64,000 nt of DNA from Phycisphaeraceae bacterium (GTDB lineage Bacteria; Planctomycetota; Phycisphaerae; Phycisphaerales; UBA1924). The notes below the pieces were generated by a model, which saw only the letters and a list, made by a program, of their open reading frames with translations, ran no database searches and was not told the DNA's origin. Positions 1 to 9,037 of the stretch are shown here, piece after piece (within the stretch, counting starts at the first letter, position 1; every line of letters starts with the position of its first letter). The translations under genes were made by a program, and so were the position numbers. The stretch is from assembly GCA_015200025.1 (NCBI GenBank), contig CP054186.1, positions 2,306,001-2,370,000 on the forward strand, given 5' to 3'.

Positions 1-47
1 ACATGGCGGTCATCATGAAGTGCAACGACCTGCCGCAGAACCCCTAA
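1..47 (+). CDS. 3' end of a truncated gene
   Basis: An open frame enters from the left edge and stops at TAA 45-47, giving a tail that ends NDLPQNP. Too little remains to identify the protein. The next gene begins 90 bp downstream on the same strand. The frame could be a chance one, because only about 15 codons are visible. Confidence 0.3.
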   Translation, partial: MAVIMKCNDLPQNP

Positions 48-136
48 GGACCCGACGGGGCCTTGCCCGCGTCAGCATGGTGTGTTATGTTATCGGCACC
101 GTCGGACCCGTGTTCGGTCGTGCCCGGAGGAGCGTC

Positions 137-937
137 ATGAACATTCGATCAGCCCGAGAGAGTACGGAACGGTCCCGCCGGGCCCGTGTGGCGTTGGTGT
201 CGATGTCGGCGCTCGCGGTCGCCGGGGTGATCATCGGGTCGCTGACCGCGCCGAGGCCCGCGGTCGCGGGTGGCGTGGCGGGCGGTCCGAGGGCGTTCGC
301 GTACGGCTCCGCCGAGCACCGGGCCGCGATGACGGAGGTGGCCCGGGACGTGGCCGACCGCGGGCTCCTGGCCTGGGGCGAGCAGGGCCTGTCGCGGGAT
401 ACGTTGGCGGACCTGCGTTCGCTGGCCGAGACGCTGCTGCGGGCGCAGTTCTTGTCGGACTTTGAATCGCACGAGCGAGCCCTGACCGAGCGTGGGCTGG
501 CGTGGGGCGAGGGGGCGGAGCGGACGGCGGCGCGGGTAAGGGAGGGTGCGTACCGGGACGACGCGGACCCCTCGTGGGGGAACGGGACCGCCCGTGACCG
601 GCTGGCGAGGGTCTGGTCGGAGCCGGGCCGGCGCCGGGCGGAGTTCCTGTGGGTCGACGCCGAGCGGGCCACGTTCGGCTCCTGGTACGCGTTCAACCCG
701 GGCCCGGTGTTCTTTCAGTTGACGCTCGCGTCGACCGAGGAGCACATGAGGCTGATGAGCCGGGCGGGGCACGGGCAGGCGCCCACGGCGTGGGTCGAGG
801 TCCCGTGCACGTTCGCGGACGGGTCGGAGTTTGCGGTCCGCCTGACGTTCATCTTCGATGATCAGCGGGGCCGGTGGCTCCCCGCGCACATCGCCACACT
901 CGGCGAGGGCGTGCGCCGGCCTTTCCTGTTGTTCTGA
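137..937 (+). CDS. Exported or membrane-anchored protein of unknown function
   Basis: This gene encodes a 266-residue protein that I do not recognise. The ATG at 137 follows a GGAGG box at a good distance, so I prefer it to an in-frame start further upstream. The N-terminus is basic (residues 1-18), then a hydrophobic stretch at about residues 19-45 resembles a signal peptide or anchor. The rest is charged and Arg/Glu-rich, apparently soluble and extracytoplasmic, with one cysteine near the end. No catalytic motif is visible. It is followed after 69 bp by another membrane protein gene on the same strand. Confidence 0.7.
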   Translation: MNIRSARESTERSRRARVALVSMSALAVAGVIIGSLTAPRPAVAGGVAGGPRAFAYGSAEHRAAMTEVARDVADRGLLAWGEQGLSRDTLADLRSLAETLLRAQFLSDFESHERALTERGLAWGEGAERTAARVREGAYRDDADPSWGNGTARDRLARVWSEPGRRRAEFLWVDAERATFGSWYAFNPGPVFFQLTLASTEEHMRLMSRAGHGQAPTAWVEVPCTFADGSEFAVRLTFIFDDQRGRWLPAHIATLGEGVRRPFLLF

Positions 938-1006
938 GCCGCCCACGCGACCGCCGATCACCGATTGAACCCGGGCACGGGCCGACCCTCCGGGGTAGGC
1001 TTAGGC

Positions 1007-2119
1007 ATGTCCACGACGCCCGGCCCCGAGCAACCCATCGCCACGCCGGACGCCGGGCCGGGCGACGGTACAACCGACCCCCAAGCCACGGCACGGCCCG
1101 CGACGTTCGTGTGCCCGTACTGCGGCGGCTCGACGCCCGATCAACCCCGTTGCCCCCATTGCCGCGGGCTGATGGACCCGCTCTCGAGGCAGGCGACGCA
1201 GAACACCATGGGGCCGTGGTTCGTGCGCGACGAGGCGTCGCCCTACCGCCCCGGGTGCAGCCACTCGATCCTGGTTCAGTTGGTGGCGAGGGGGAAGATC
1301 GGGCCCGACACCATCCTCCGCGGGCCGACCACGCACCAGTTCTGGATGCCCGCGAGGCGGACCCCGGGCGTGGCGCACCTGTTGGGGATGTGCCACGCCT
1401 GCGGCGTCAGGGCCTCGCCCGCGTCGTCCTCGTGCGCGGGGTGCGGGGTTTCGTTCAAGCCTGCCGACGACCGGCAGGCCCTGGGCCTGGGCCCGATCCG
1501 GCTCTTGCCGGGGCAGGCCCCGCCCGAGATGGTCGCGACCTCGACCGTGGCCCACCCGACGCCCGAGCCCGCGCGCGGCCCGTCCTCGATCGGCCCGCGC
1601 CCCGGGGACGAGCCGGAGCCGGGCGATTCGGCCCGTATCGGCACGGTGCTTTCGCTGCGTCACCAGGTCGCGACGCTCTGGTCGGCGTTCATCGTGACCC
1701 TGATCGTGCTGGTCTTGGTGGTCGCGGTGTTCGCCGGGGCGTGGCTGGGGGGCTTTGTGCGATTGAACACCACCCCCGCCGGTCCCCGGGCGGTCGATTC
1801 CGGAACGCCTCGCCCGGCGGGGGCGGTCACGGACCCCCGGCCGGCGCCCGCGTCGAACCCTCCGATGCCGGCGTCGGAGGGACGCGGACCGGAACTTCAG
1901 GAACCGGACCCCGACGTTACGTCCGGACCGGATCAATCCTCGGCAGATCCGGGCCCGATCGAGCGTGCACGGGCGCTATTGCTGGAGGACACCCCCGCGT
2001 CGTTATCGCGGGCGATGGAACTCCTCGCCCCGCGGGCCGGCGATCCGGACGCGGGCGTGTTGTTGGAGCGTGTACGGCTGCGGTTGGAGCAGCGGTCGAT
2101 CCCCGGCCCGGGGCGGTGA
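1007..2119 (+). CDS. Zinc-ribbon / GYF-like domain membrane protein
   Basis: The 370-residue product starts with a double zinc ribbon (CPYCGG and CPHCRG, about residues 35-55). A segment at about 65-120 (GPWFVRDE to FWMPARR) resembles the GYF_2-type domain often found next to zinc ribbons in bacterial membrane proteins. A second Cys pair follows (CHACG, CAGCG, about 130-150). A single transmembrane helix lies near residues 225-250, followed by a Pro/Gly-rich linker and a helical tail. This suggests cytoplasmic metal-binding domains attached to the membrane, with a sensing or scaffolding role that I infer only. The ATG at 1007 is chosen because the zinc ribbon follows closely; an in-frame ATG 42 bp upstream is possible. 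Confidence 0.7.
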   Translation: MSTTPGPEQPIATPDAGPGDGTTDPQATARPATFVCPYCGGSTPDQPRCPHCRGLMDPLSRQATQNTMGPWFVRDEASPYRPGCSHSILVQLVARGKIGPDTILRGPTTHQFWMPARRTPGVAHLLGMCHACGVRASPASSSCAGCGVSFKPADDRQALGLGPIRLLPGQAPPEMVATSTVAHPTPEPARGPSSIGPRPGDEPEPGDSARIGTVLSLRHQVATLWSAFIVTLIVLVLVVAVFAGAWLGGFVRLNTTPAGPRAVDSGTPRPAGAVTDPRPAPASNPPMPASEGRGPELQEPDPDVTSGPDQSSADPGPIERARALLLEDTPASLSRAMELLAPRAGDPDAGVLLERVRLRLEQRSIPGPGR

Positions 2120-2263
2120 TCGTGCCCCGTCGAAGGGGAAAGAACGGCGTATGTTTGGTATTTCTGGAGAATCGAGGTTGCACACGGTGGGGTCGGGTGG
2201 TAGCCTAGACGGGTCGGCGTTCTGCCGGCAGTAATGGGCCGTTCGGCCCGATGGAGATTCGCC

Positions 2264-3343
2264 ATGCTCAGTGCCGCAAGCCGCGAGGATCTCGCGGGGT
2301 CGTGCCGACAGAAGGCGTTCACGCTGATCGAGTTGCTGGTGGTGATCGCGATCATCGCGCTCTTGATCGGGATCCTGTTGCCGGCGTTGGGCGAGGCCCG
2401 CCGCGTGGCGAAGGGGACGATCTGCCAGACGAACCTGAACCAGTTCGGGCGCGGGATGGCGAGCTACGCGTCGGAGTACAAGGACCACATGGCGTCCTTG
2501 AACTGGAAGCCCAACACATACTTCGGGCACGAGTTCACGAACCTCGCGCAGACGGTTCAGGGCGACAACTCGGCCAGCGAGCTGGGCGCGTTGCAGATCC
2601 AGGCGGCGGTGATCATCCGTCGGCGTGCGGGGATCCACGACTTCCCGCAGATCACGGGGTGGATCCCCACGGTGATGTACAACCACCTGCTGCTGCAGGA
2701 TTACTGGTCGGACAAGCTCCCGGCCCGCAGCGTGATCTGCCCCGAGGACCGCATGCGGATCGAGCTGCAGAAGAATCCCAGGGACGTCGACGCGGCGGGG
2801 TATCCGCTCCCGGGTCTGGGGCAGGAGAAGCGGCGGTGGCCGTTCTCGTCGAGTTACCGGTTCACCTCGTCGATGTGGACCAACGACGCCCCGGACCTCA
2901 ACGGCGGGACGTGGGGGCCCTCAGGCGCGGACAACCTGTACACGACCTACGGCACGTACCGGCTGGGTGGGATCATCGGCCGGCGGAAGTGGTCCGAGGT
3001 CCAGTTCCCTTCGAGCAAAGTCGCTCTGTTCGACGAGGCCAACCGGCACTTCGGGAAGCGACAGTTCCTCTGGAACTACGACGATTGCCGGCAACCCTTT
3101 GTCTTCTACGACGGGCACGTGGAGACCCGCCTGACCGGCGACGCCAACCCCGGCGCCAACCCGGCCAACCACCGCACCGGGCAGCCTTATGCCTGGACGT
3201 TCATGGCCGCGGGCTACCGTCCTCCGCTGCGTGACGGGTCGTTCAACGGGAGCGTGACGTTCCGGGCGATGTACTACCTGACGACCCGGGGCGGGATCCA
3301 AGGGGTGGACTACAACGCGGCCGAGGTCACGTTCCGCCCATGA
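2264..3343 (+). CDS. Pseudopilin-like protein with type IV prepilin N-terminus, copy 1
   Basis: The 359-residue protein carries a prepilin signal at about residues 18-38: Lys-Ala before the cleavage site, then FTLIELLVV with Glu at +5 and a long hydrophobic helix. The C-terminal part contains a YDGHVETR stretch like the H-x9-DG tail of the large planctomycete pseudopilin families. Such proteins are processed by prepilin peptidase and enter a type II secretion or pilus-like fibre. The ATG at 2264 has GGAG about 8 bp upstream, so it is preferred to the ATG at 2234. The next paralogue follows at 3623, and a terminator separates the two genes, so they are probably transcribed independently. Confidence 0.88.
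   Translation: MLSAASREDLAGSCRQKAFTLIELLVVIAIIALLIGILLPALGEARRVAKGTICQTNLNQFGRGMASYASEYKDHMASLNWKPNTYFGHEFTNLAQTVQGDNSASELGALQIQAAVIIRRRAGIHDFPQITGWIPTVMYNHLLLQDYWSDKLPARSVICPEDRMRIELQKNPRDVDAAGYPLPGLGQEKRRWPFSSSYRFTSSMWTNDAPDLNGGTWGPSGADNLYTTYGTYRLGGIIGRRKWSEVQFPSSKVALFDEANRHFGKRQFLWNYDDCRQPFVFYDGHVETRLTGDANPGANPANHRTGQPYAWTFMAAGYRPPLRDGSFNGSVTFRAMYYLTTRGGIQGVDYNAAEVTFRP
2315..2509 (+). repeat. 195-bp perfect repeat, copy 1 (pseudopilin 5' region)
   Basis: These 195 bp are identical base for base to 3653-3847 and encode the prepilin helix and the following segment up to ASLNWK. Identity ends abruptly at both edges, and the remainder of the two genes is only similar. This points to recent gene conversion or to a tandem duplication with local homogenisation. 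Confidence 0.97.
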
Positions 3344-3378
3344 TCGCCGCTCGTAGGCCTGAATGACCAACTCTCCGA

Positions 3379-3410
3379 CCCTGACGTTCATAAGATGTCA
3401 GGGTTTTTCT
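3379..3410 (+). terminator. Rho-independent terminator after pseudopilin 1
   Basis: A 7-bp stem (CCCTGAC / GTCAGGG) with an 11-nt loop is followed by a T run (TTTTTCTT). It lies 36 bp after the stop of the gene ending at 3343. Confidence 0.85.
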
Positions 3411-3622
3411 TCGGGCTCGAACGCCCCGACGGCAAGTGATCAAAAGGGCCGATCTGCCCCCCCCTGATTCTCGAATGGTCAGGGACGCGGACGCCCGAAG
3501 TCCGTGGTACACTACGGTTGTTCACAGGGGTTGAATCGAACTTGAACGAACTCGCGGGGGGGTGTGTGTCTGACGCCCGCCATTCTGGCGGGATGGTCCC
3601 GGGAAATCACTGGGAGTTGTTT

Positions 3623-4672
3623 ATGGGTACCCATCGTCTTTCTTGCCGCCGTGCGTTCACGCTGATCGAGTTGCTGGTGGTGATCGCGATCATCGCGCTC
3701 TTGATCGGGATCCTGTTGCCGGCGTTGGGCGAGGCCCGCCGCGTGGCGAAGGGGACGATCTGCCAGACGAACCTGAACCAGTTCGGGCGCGGGATGGCGA
3801 GCTACGCGTCGGAGTACAAGGACCACATGGCGTCCTTGAACTGGAAGACGGGCACGACGTTCGGGCACGAGTTCACGAACCTCCCGCAGACCGTGGCGGA
3901 CAACCCGGGGAACGAGACGCTGCCCATCGCGATCCAGGCGGCGGTGATCATCCGCCGGCGTGCGGGCGACACGACGTTCCCGCTCATCAACGGGTGGATC
4001 CCGACGGTGCTCTACAACCACCTGATGCTGCAGGATTACTGGTCCGACAAGCTCCCGGCCCGAAGCGTGATCTGCCCCGAGGACCGCATGCGTGCGGAAC
4101 TCCACAAGAACCCGCGGAACCCGGACGCGGCGGGGTACAACTTCCCCGGGACGCCCGACGAGAAGCGCCGCTGGCCCTACTCGGCGAGCTACCGCTTCCC
4201 CGGGGCGATGTGGTCGGGCGACGCGGTGGACCTGTACGGGTCGGCGTGGGGCCCGGTCGACGCGAACTTCTGGACCGGCGTGGGCGCCTGGCGTCCGGGC
4301 GGCCGGATCGGGTGGCGCAAGTGGTCCGACGTGATTTTCCCCTCCGACAAGGTCGCCGTCTTTGACGAGGCCAACCGCCACGCCGGGCGTCGCCAGTTCT
4401 TCTGGAACTACGACGACTGCGTGCAGCCCCTGGTCTTCTTCGACGGCCACGTGGCCGTGAAGAAGACGGGCGACTCCAACATCGGCGCCGACTTCCGCTC
4501 CGCCCGCAACGGGCAGCCCCTCGCGTACACCTACACGCCCGCCAACTACCAGCCCGCCCTCCGCGACGGGAGCATCAACGGCTCGGTCACCTTCCGCGGG
4601 ATGTACTACCTGACCACCCGCGGCGGCCTCCGCGGCAACGACTACGGCGGGAGCGAAGTCACCTTCCGCTGA
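3623..4672 (+). CDS. Pseudopilin-like protein with type IV prepilin N-terminus, copy 2
   Basis: This 349-residue paralogue of the preceding gene has the same architecture: a short basic leader (GTHRLSCRRA), the cleavage site before FTLIELLVV, and a C-terminal FDGHVAVK tail. The first 65 or so residues after the leader are identical to copy 1, while the C-terminal two thirds differ at many positions. The ATG at 3623 has GGGAG about 7 bp upstream; in-frame starts further upstream would add a leader far too long for a prepilin. The protein is probably a minor pseudopilin or a surface protein handled by the same machinery. Confidence 0.88.
   Translation: MGTHRLSCRRAFTLIELLVVIAIIALLIGILLPALGEARRVAKGTICQTNLNQFGRGMASYASEYKDHMASLNWKTGTTFGHEFTNLPQTVADNPGNETLPIAIQAAVIIRRRAGDTTFPLINGWIPTVLYNHLMLQDYWSDKLPARSVICPEDRMRAELHKNPRNPDAAGYNFPGTPDEKRRWPYSASYRFPGAMWSGDAVDLYGSAWGPVDANFWTGVGAWRPGGRIGWRKWSDVIFPSDKVAVFDEANRHAGRRQFFWNYDDCVQPLVFFDGHVAVKKTGDSNIGADFRSARNGQPLAYTYTPANYQPALRDGSINGSVTFRGMYYLTTRGGLRGNDYGGSEVTFR
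3653..3847 (+). repeat. 195-bp perfect repeat, copy 2 (pseudopilin 5' region)
   Basis: Partner of the identical segment at 2315-2509. The repeat begins exactly at the Ala-Phe cleavage region and ends within the codon after the ASLNWK segment. Confidence 0.97.
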
Positions 4673-4699
4673 GCATCCCCCCGCATCGCACGTTCCTGA

Positions 4700-4726
4700 G
4701 GGCCCCGCGTTCCGCGGGGCCCTTTC
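4700..4726 (+). terminator. Strong hairpin terminator after pseudopilin 2
   Basis: A 10-bp perfect stem (GGGCCCCGCG / CGCGGGGCCC) closes a TTC loop and is followed by TTT. It lies between the converging genes ending at 4672 and 4759 and may serve the plus-strand gene mainly. Confidence 0.8.
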
Positions 4727-4758
4727 GTTGCGCCATCGCCCCGTGCCGGCCGCGCTGG

Positions 4759-5802
4759 TCACACCCCGCGTGGGCGCTCGAAGAGGAACGCGCACGGCTC
4801 GCGTCTGGCCCCGCGCTCGTCGAGCACAACGTGCTCATAGCCCTCGTGCATCGACGCCGACCCCATCGCCCCGTCCTTGCGGAGCGCGTAGAGCGTGACG
4901 TTGAACGCGGGCCGGCCGTTCCCGTCGAGGAGCCGCTTCTCCCGCGTGCGGTCGGCGATGTGGCGCAGGACCCAGAGGCACGCCTCGGTCGGCGAATCGC
5001 CCGCTCCCATCCGGGTCACGGCGGCGTGGGCCCCGCAGACCTGGAGCACCGCTTCCCCGCGGCCTGTGGCGCCCGCCGATCCGACCGCGTTGTCCGCGTA
5101 CAGCCCCGCCCCGACCACGGGCGAATCGCCCACGCGGCCCGCGATCTTGTACGACAGCCCGCTGGTGCTCGTCAGGCACGAAACCTCGCCCGCGCCATCG
5201 AGCGCCGAGAGGTGGACGGTCCCGTACGTGAACGGGGCCGAGGGCGGCGTCGACGAATCGCCCGGGCCCGGGACCGCGCTCGAACGGGCCGGGTCCGTGC
5301 TCCCCGCCCACCGCGCCGTCCCGAACGCGCCCGGCGCGAGCCCCCGCCGTTCGGCCTCGGAGAGCCACCCGTCGCGGGTGGAGAGTTCGGCCTTCCAATC
5401 GAGCCACGCCTTCCTCGACCGATCGGTCAGCAGCGATTCCTCGGGGAAACCCAGCGCGCGGGCGAACTTGAGCGCGCCCTCGCCGACCAGCAGCGTGTGG
5501 TCGGTCCGCCGGAGGACTTCGAGCGCCAGACGTGAGACGTGCCGGACGCCGCGGACCCCGGCGACCGCGCCGGCCCGGTGCGTGGGGCCGTGCATCACCG
5601 CGGCGTCGAGCTCGACGATCCCGTCCTCGTTGGGGAGCCCGCCGTAGCCCACGGAGAGCTCGTCGGGGTCGTCCTCGACGGTCTCGACGCCCTTCACCAG
5701 CGCGTCGAGGAGGGGTGCCCCGGAGGCGAGGCCCTCGGCCGCGACCGCGACCGCCCGGAGCCCGTTCCACGACGCGATCATGCGGACGCTCGGCGTGTTC
5801 AT
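4759..5802 (-). CDS. N4-(beta-N-acetylglucosaminyl)-L-asparaginase family Ntn hydrolase
   Basis: The 347-residue product belongs to the glycosylasparaginase / type 2 asparaginase family of N-terminal nucleophile hydrolases. These cleave asparagine-linked glycan remnants or isoaspartyl peptides after autocatalytic splitting into two chains. Visible hallmarks are DDPDELSVGYGGLPNEDG near residues 44-61, DAAVMHG, and the block after the nucleophile, with SGLSYKIAGRVGDSPVVGAG. The expected nucleophile is the Thr at about 195 in YGTVHLS. The usual Asp before this Thr is Gly here, which is a departure from the classical HDT motif. The ATG at 5802 is chosen because the family N-terminus follows directly. 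No signal peptide is obvious. Confidence 0.85.
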   Translation of the reverse strand: MNTPSVRMIASWNGLRAVAVAAEGLASGAPLLDALVKGVETVEDDPDELSVGYGGLPNEDGIVELDAAVMHGPTHRAGAVAGVRGVRHVSRLALEVLRRTDHTLLVGEGALKFARALGFPEESLLTDRSRKAWLDWKAELSTRDGWLSEAERRGLAPGAFGTARWAGSTDPARSSAVPGPGDSSTPPSAPFTYGTVHLSALDGAGEVSCLTSTSGLSYKIAGRVGDSPVVGAGLYADNAVGSAGATGRGEAVLQVCGAHAAVTRMGAGDSPTEACLWVLRHIADRTREKRLLDGNGRPAFNVTLYALRKDGAMGSASMHEGYEHVVLDERGARREPCAFLFERPRGV

Positions 5803-5927
5803 GGGCGATTGTTCGCGGGTGGGGTTGTGCGGGCTGTGACGGCGGTGCCGGGCCGATCGGGGCGGGGTCGGCCTCGAATCGGACGCGGGCTCCGGGGCCG
5901 GTCGTGAGGGGTCGAAATGGAGGGGTG

Positions 5928-6293
5928 ATGTTCCGCAAACCACCCGCGAAGGTCGAGCCCCCGGCCCCCCCGATCGCCCGCGCCGACCCGGGGCGTCGGG
6001 GTCAAAGCCGTGTCCGGGCCGAGGGGCTTTCGTGCAGCCTCGGGGAGGTGGTGGACCTCTCGCGGACGGGGATCCGGGTCCGCCTCGCCGCCGCCCCGCC
6101 CGACCCGGACACGCCGATCTGCATCACGCTCGAGGTCGGGGGCGAGACGTGCTGCGTGACGGCCAGAATGCTGTGGTCGAGGTTGGCGGGCTTTTTCCGC
6201 CACGAGGCCGGGTTCACCTTCGTGAGCCCGAGCCGGGAGGCCGAGGACGCGATCGATCGGCTGGTCTCGCAATCGAACCGAATCGCGGCATGA
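5928..6293 (+). CDS. PilZ domain protein 1
   Basis: This 121-residue protein is a single PilZ domain. The c-di-GMP-binding signature is present: an RxxxR motif (Arg24, Arg28) and DLSRTG (Asp43, Ser45, Gly48). A GGAGG box precedes the ATG at 5928. It is followed after 12 bp by a second PilZ gene with the same FFRHEAG segment near the C-terminal end, so the two arose by tandem duplication and are probably co-transcribed. Binding to c-di-GMP is predicted from the motif; the partner regulated by this protein is not evident here. Confidence 0.85.
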   Translation: MFRKPPAKVEPPAPPIARADPGRRGQSRVRAEGLSCSLGEVVDLSRTGIRVRLAAAPPDPDTPICITLEVGGETCCVTARMLWSRLAGFFRHEAGFTFVSPSREAEDAIDRLVSQSNRIAA

Positions 6294-6305
6294 GGTTCAG
6301 CGCTG

Positions 6306-6668
6306 ATGATCCCACACCGGTTCAAACCCGCGCTCCCGACCGAGGGCTCCGGCGACAACGCCCGGCGCCACGGGCGGGTCCGCTGCGACGAACTGGTCTG
6401 CAACCTCGGGCAGGTGCTGGACCTCTCGGCCTCGGGCGCCAGGATCAAACTCTCGCTCTCGCCGCTCACCGTCGGGGGCGAGGTGATCTGCGAGATCGAA
6501 GCGCCGGACCGGCGTGTGGCGATCGCGGCGAAGGTGATCTGGTGCCGGCGGGTCGGGTTTTTCCGCCACGAGGCCGGGCTGACGTTCCTCGACGTGCCGG
6601 CCCACGCCCGCGCCGGGCTGCTGGGCATCGTCCGGTCCATGATGACCCGCGACGGGATGCTCGGCTGA
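6306..6668 (+). CDS. PilZ domain protein 2
   Basis: This 120-residue PilZ protein is the paralogue of the gene just upstream. RxxxR (Arg20, Arg24) and DLSASG (Asp39, Ser41, Gly44) fit a binding-competent PilZ domain, and VGFFRHEAGLTF corresponds to AGFFRHEAGFTF in the neighbour. The ATG at 6306 has only a weak upstream ribosome site, so translation may be coupled to the first gene, which ends 12 bp before. Both probably relay c-di-GMP levels to surface or motility functions, which is an inference from the family. Confidence 0.85.
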   Translation: MIPHRFKPALPTEGSGDNARRHGRVRCDELVCNLGQVLDLSASGARIKLSLSPLTVGGEVICEIEAPDRRVAIAAKVIWCRRVGFFRHEAGLTFLDVPAHARAGLLGIVRSMMTRDGMLG

Positions 6669-6688
6669 ACCCGGCGTAGCCTCCCGAC

Positions 6689-7714
6689 ATGCGAATCGTG
6701 ACGCTCGCCGGTCTCTGGGCGGCCCTCTTGGTTGTCGGCGCGTGCGCCCCGGCGCGCACGGATTCACCCGCGCCGCCACCCGTGGCGGAGGCGACGACCC
6801 CGCCGACCCCGACGCCCGAGGTCGCGATCGACGCGGGGATCGCGCCCGCCCAACCGGAGGCGGTGGTGGGGGGAGGGGTGGCTGGGGCGGGGGGCGAACT
6901 CACGGTCATGTCGTTCAATATCCGGTACGGGACCGCCGACGACGGGCCCGACCACTGGCGGCACCGCAAGGGGCTGGTCTTCGAGGCGATCCGCAGGCAC
7001 CGCCCCGACGTCCTCGCGTTGCAAGAGGCCCTTCGGTTCCAGATCGACGAGATCCGGGCGAACGTGCCGGGGTACGGCTCGGTCGGGTCCGGACGCGACG
7101 ACGGGCGTACCGCCGGGGAGCACGCGGCGATCCTGTACCGGACACAGCGTCTCTCGCTCCCGCCGCCGACGGATCCGCCGACGCGGGGGGACTTCTGGTT
7201 CAGCGAGACGCCCGGGACGCCGGGCTCCAAGGGGTGGGGCGCGACCATCCCGCGGATCTGCACGTGGGCCCGCTTCGTGGATATCCCCAGCGGGGCGGGG
7301 CTCTATGTCTATAACGTCCACCTCGATCACCAATCGCAGCCGTCGCGGGCGAACAGCGTCGGGCTGCTGCTCCGCCGCGTCGGGGAGAGGCCGACCGACG
7401 AGCCCGCGATCATCACGGGGGATTTCAACGCGGACCCCGGCACGCCCGAGCTCGCGCCGCTGGCGTCGCCCGCCTCGGGGTTTGTCGACACGCACTCGGG
7501 CATCGCGGCGTACGAGGACCTCGCGACGTTCCACGGGTTCAAGGGCCCGCGCCCGGGCCGGCGGATCGACCTGATCTTCGCGCCCGCCGGGTCATCCGTC
7601 CGCGGCGCGTCGATCGACACCTCCGGCGTGGACGGACGCTACCCCTCGGACCATTTCCCGGTCCTCGCCACGATCGCGCTCCCCGCGCCGGCCGCCACCC
7701 CGCCCGCGCGGTGA
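6689..7714 (+). CDS. Endonuclease/exonuclease/phosphatase family lipoprotein
   Basis: The 341-residue protein begins with a lipoprotein-type signal peptide (lipobox VGAC at about residue 19), then a Pro-rich linker, then an EEP hydrolase domain from about residue 68. The family motifs are in order: MSFNIRYG, the metal-binding Glu in ALQEA, ITGDFNADPG and the terminal SDHFPV. Members hydrolyse phosphodiester or phosphomonoester bonds in nucleic acids, lipids or inositol phosphates; the substrate cannot be told from the sequence. The predicted location is the cell envelope. It starts 20 bp after the PilZ pair and could belong to the same transcript. Confidence 0.85.
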   Translation: MRIVTLAGLWAALLVVGACAPARTDSPAPPPVAEATTPPTPTPEVAIDAGIAPAQPEAVVGGGVAGAGGELTVMSFNIRYGTADDGPDHWRHRKGLVFEAIRRHRPDVLALQEALRFQIDEIRANVPGYGSVGSGRDDGRTAGEHAAILYRTQRLSLPPPTDPPTRGDFWFSETPGTPGSKGWGATIPRICTWARFVDIPSGAGLYVYNVHLDHQSQPSRANSVGLLLRRVGERPTDEPAIITGDFNADPGTPELAPLASPASGFVDTHSGIAAYEDLATFHGFKGPRPGRRIDLIFAPAGSSVRGASIDTSGVDGRYPSDHFPVLATIALPAPAATPPAR

Positions 7715-7724
7715 GCGTCCCGGT

Positions 7725-8771
7725 TCAGTGACCCCGGGCGGTCGCGACGGCCTGCGCGACGGCGTCGACCGCACGCGGGATCATCGCCGCGGTCACGTCG
7801 AGGTGGCAGACGGCGCGGACCCGCCGCATCGCGGTCGGGAGCATGCGCACGCCCGCCCGGTCGAGCGACGCGCACAACGCCGCGGCCGTGGCCCCGGTGC
7901 TCTCGTCCAGGTCGAAGAACACCATGTTGGTCTCGACCGCCCCGGCGTCGACGGCGATCCCGCTGATCCCCGCGAGCCCGCGGGCCAGCGTCCGGGCGTT
8001 CGCGTGGTCTTCGGCCAGGCGGGCGACGTGGTGTTCCATCGCGTGCAGCGCCGCCGCCGCGAGGATCCCGGCCTGGCGCATCGCCCCGCCGAACATCTTG
8101 CGGAATCGGTGGACACGGCGGATGGACTCGCGGTCGCCCGCCACCGCCGAGCCCGCCGGGGCTCCCAGCCCTTTCGAGAAGCAGCAGGTCACGGTGTCGA
8201 ACCCGCGGGCCAGGTCGCGGCAGGGGACGCCCAGCGCGACCGAGGCGTTCCAGAGCCGAGCGCCGTCCAGGTGCGCACGCAGCCCGTGCCGCGCCGCCGC
8301 CGCGAGCACCCGCCCGACGCGGTCCATCGGCCAGACGCTCCCCCCGCCGCGGTTGCTGGTGTTCTCGACCACGACCAGCCGCGTGCGGGGGTAGTGCGCG
8401 TCGGCGGGGCGCACGGCCTCGTCGATGTCCGCGGCGTCGAACATGCCGCCGGGGCCCGCCAGCGGGCGGACCATGACCCCGCACAGCGCCGCCGGCGCGC
8501 CGGTCTCGTAATGGATGATGTGGCTCCCGGCGTGCGCGAGGACCTCGTCCCCCGGTTCGGTGAGCGATCGGATCGAGGTCTGGTTGCCCATCGTGCCCGA
8601 GGGGACAAAGCAGGCGGCCTCTTTGCCCATCTCCGCCGCGAAACGGTCCTGGAGCGCCAGGACCGTCGGGTCGTCGCCCAGGACGTCGTCCCCGACCTCG
8701 GCGGCTGCCATCACCCGCCGCATCTCCGCCGTGGGTTTCGTCACCGTGTCACTACGCAGATCGATCACCAT
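7725..8771 (-). CDS. ltaE: Low-specificity L-threonine aldolase
   Basis: This 348-residue PLP enzyme of fold type I cleaves L-threonine or L-allo-threonine to glycine and acetaldehyde. Diagnostic blocks are [11 protein letters not shown] at the N-terminus, the [10 protein letters not shown] segment, [11 protein letters not shown] with the PLP-binding Asp, and the Schiff-base lysine at about residue 200 in [10 protein letters not shown]. Its length is normal for the family. The ATG at 8771 is used because the conserved N-terminus begins there. It converges on the EEP gene, with only 10 bp between them. Confidence 0.92.
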   Translation of the reverse strand: MVIDLRSDTVTKPTAEMRRVMAAAEVGDDVLGDDPTVLALQDRFAAEMGKEAACFVPSGTMGNQTSIRSLTEPGDEVLAHAGSHIIHYETGAPAALCGVMVRPLAGPGGMFDAADIDEAVRPADAHYPRTRLVVVENTSNRGGGSVWPMDRVGRVLAAAARHGLRAHLDGARLWNASVALGVPCRDLARGFDTVTCCFSKGLGAPAGSAVAGDRESIRRVHRFRKMFGGAMRQAGILAAAALHAMEHHVARLAEDHANARTLARGLAGISGIAVDAGAVETNMVFFDLDESTGATAAALCASLDRAGVRMLPTAMRRVRAVCHLDVTAAMIPRAVDAVAQAVATARGH

Positions 8772-9037
8772 GCGCGATGGTAGTGAACACTCACCACACC
8801 GGGCTTTTCGGGCCTTGCGGACGCGCCGCTGGGATGGTCCTGTCACTTTGACACCCCCGGGCACACGGCGGGTCGAATGCGGCACCGAACGGATCGTCGG
8901 GTGGAGCAGCCCGGTGGAGCGGGCGGGGCTGACGGGTGGGGGGCTGGCGGGGGGCGGGGTTGGCACGCCGGTTGCCATACCTCCCGATGAGCATCGGCAC
9001 GGTGGGTGCCGGGCGAGCATCACTCACGGAGGTCACC

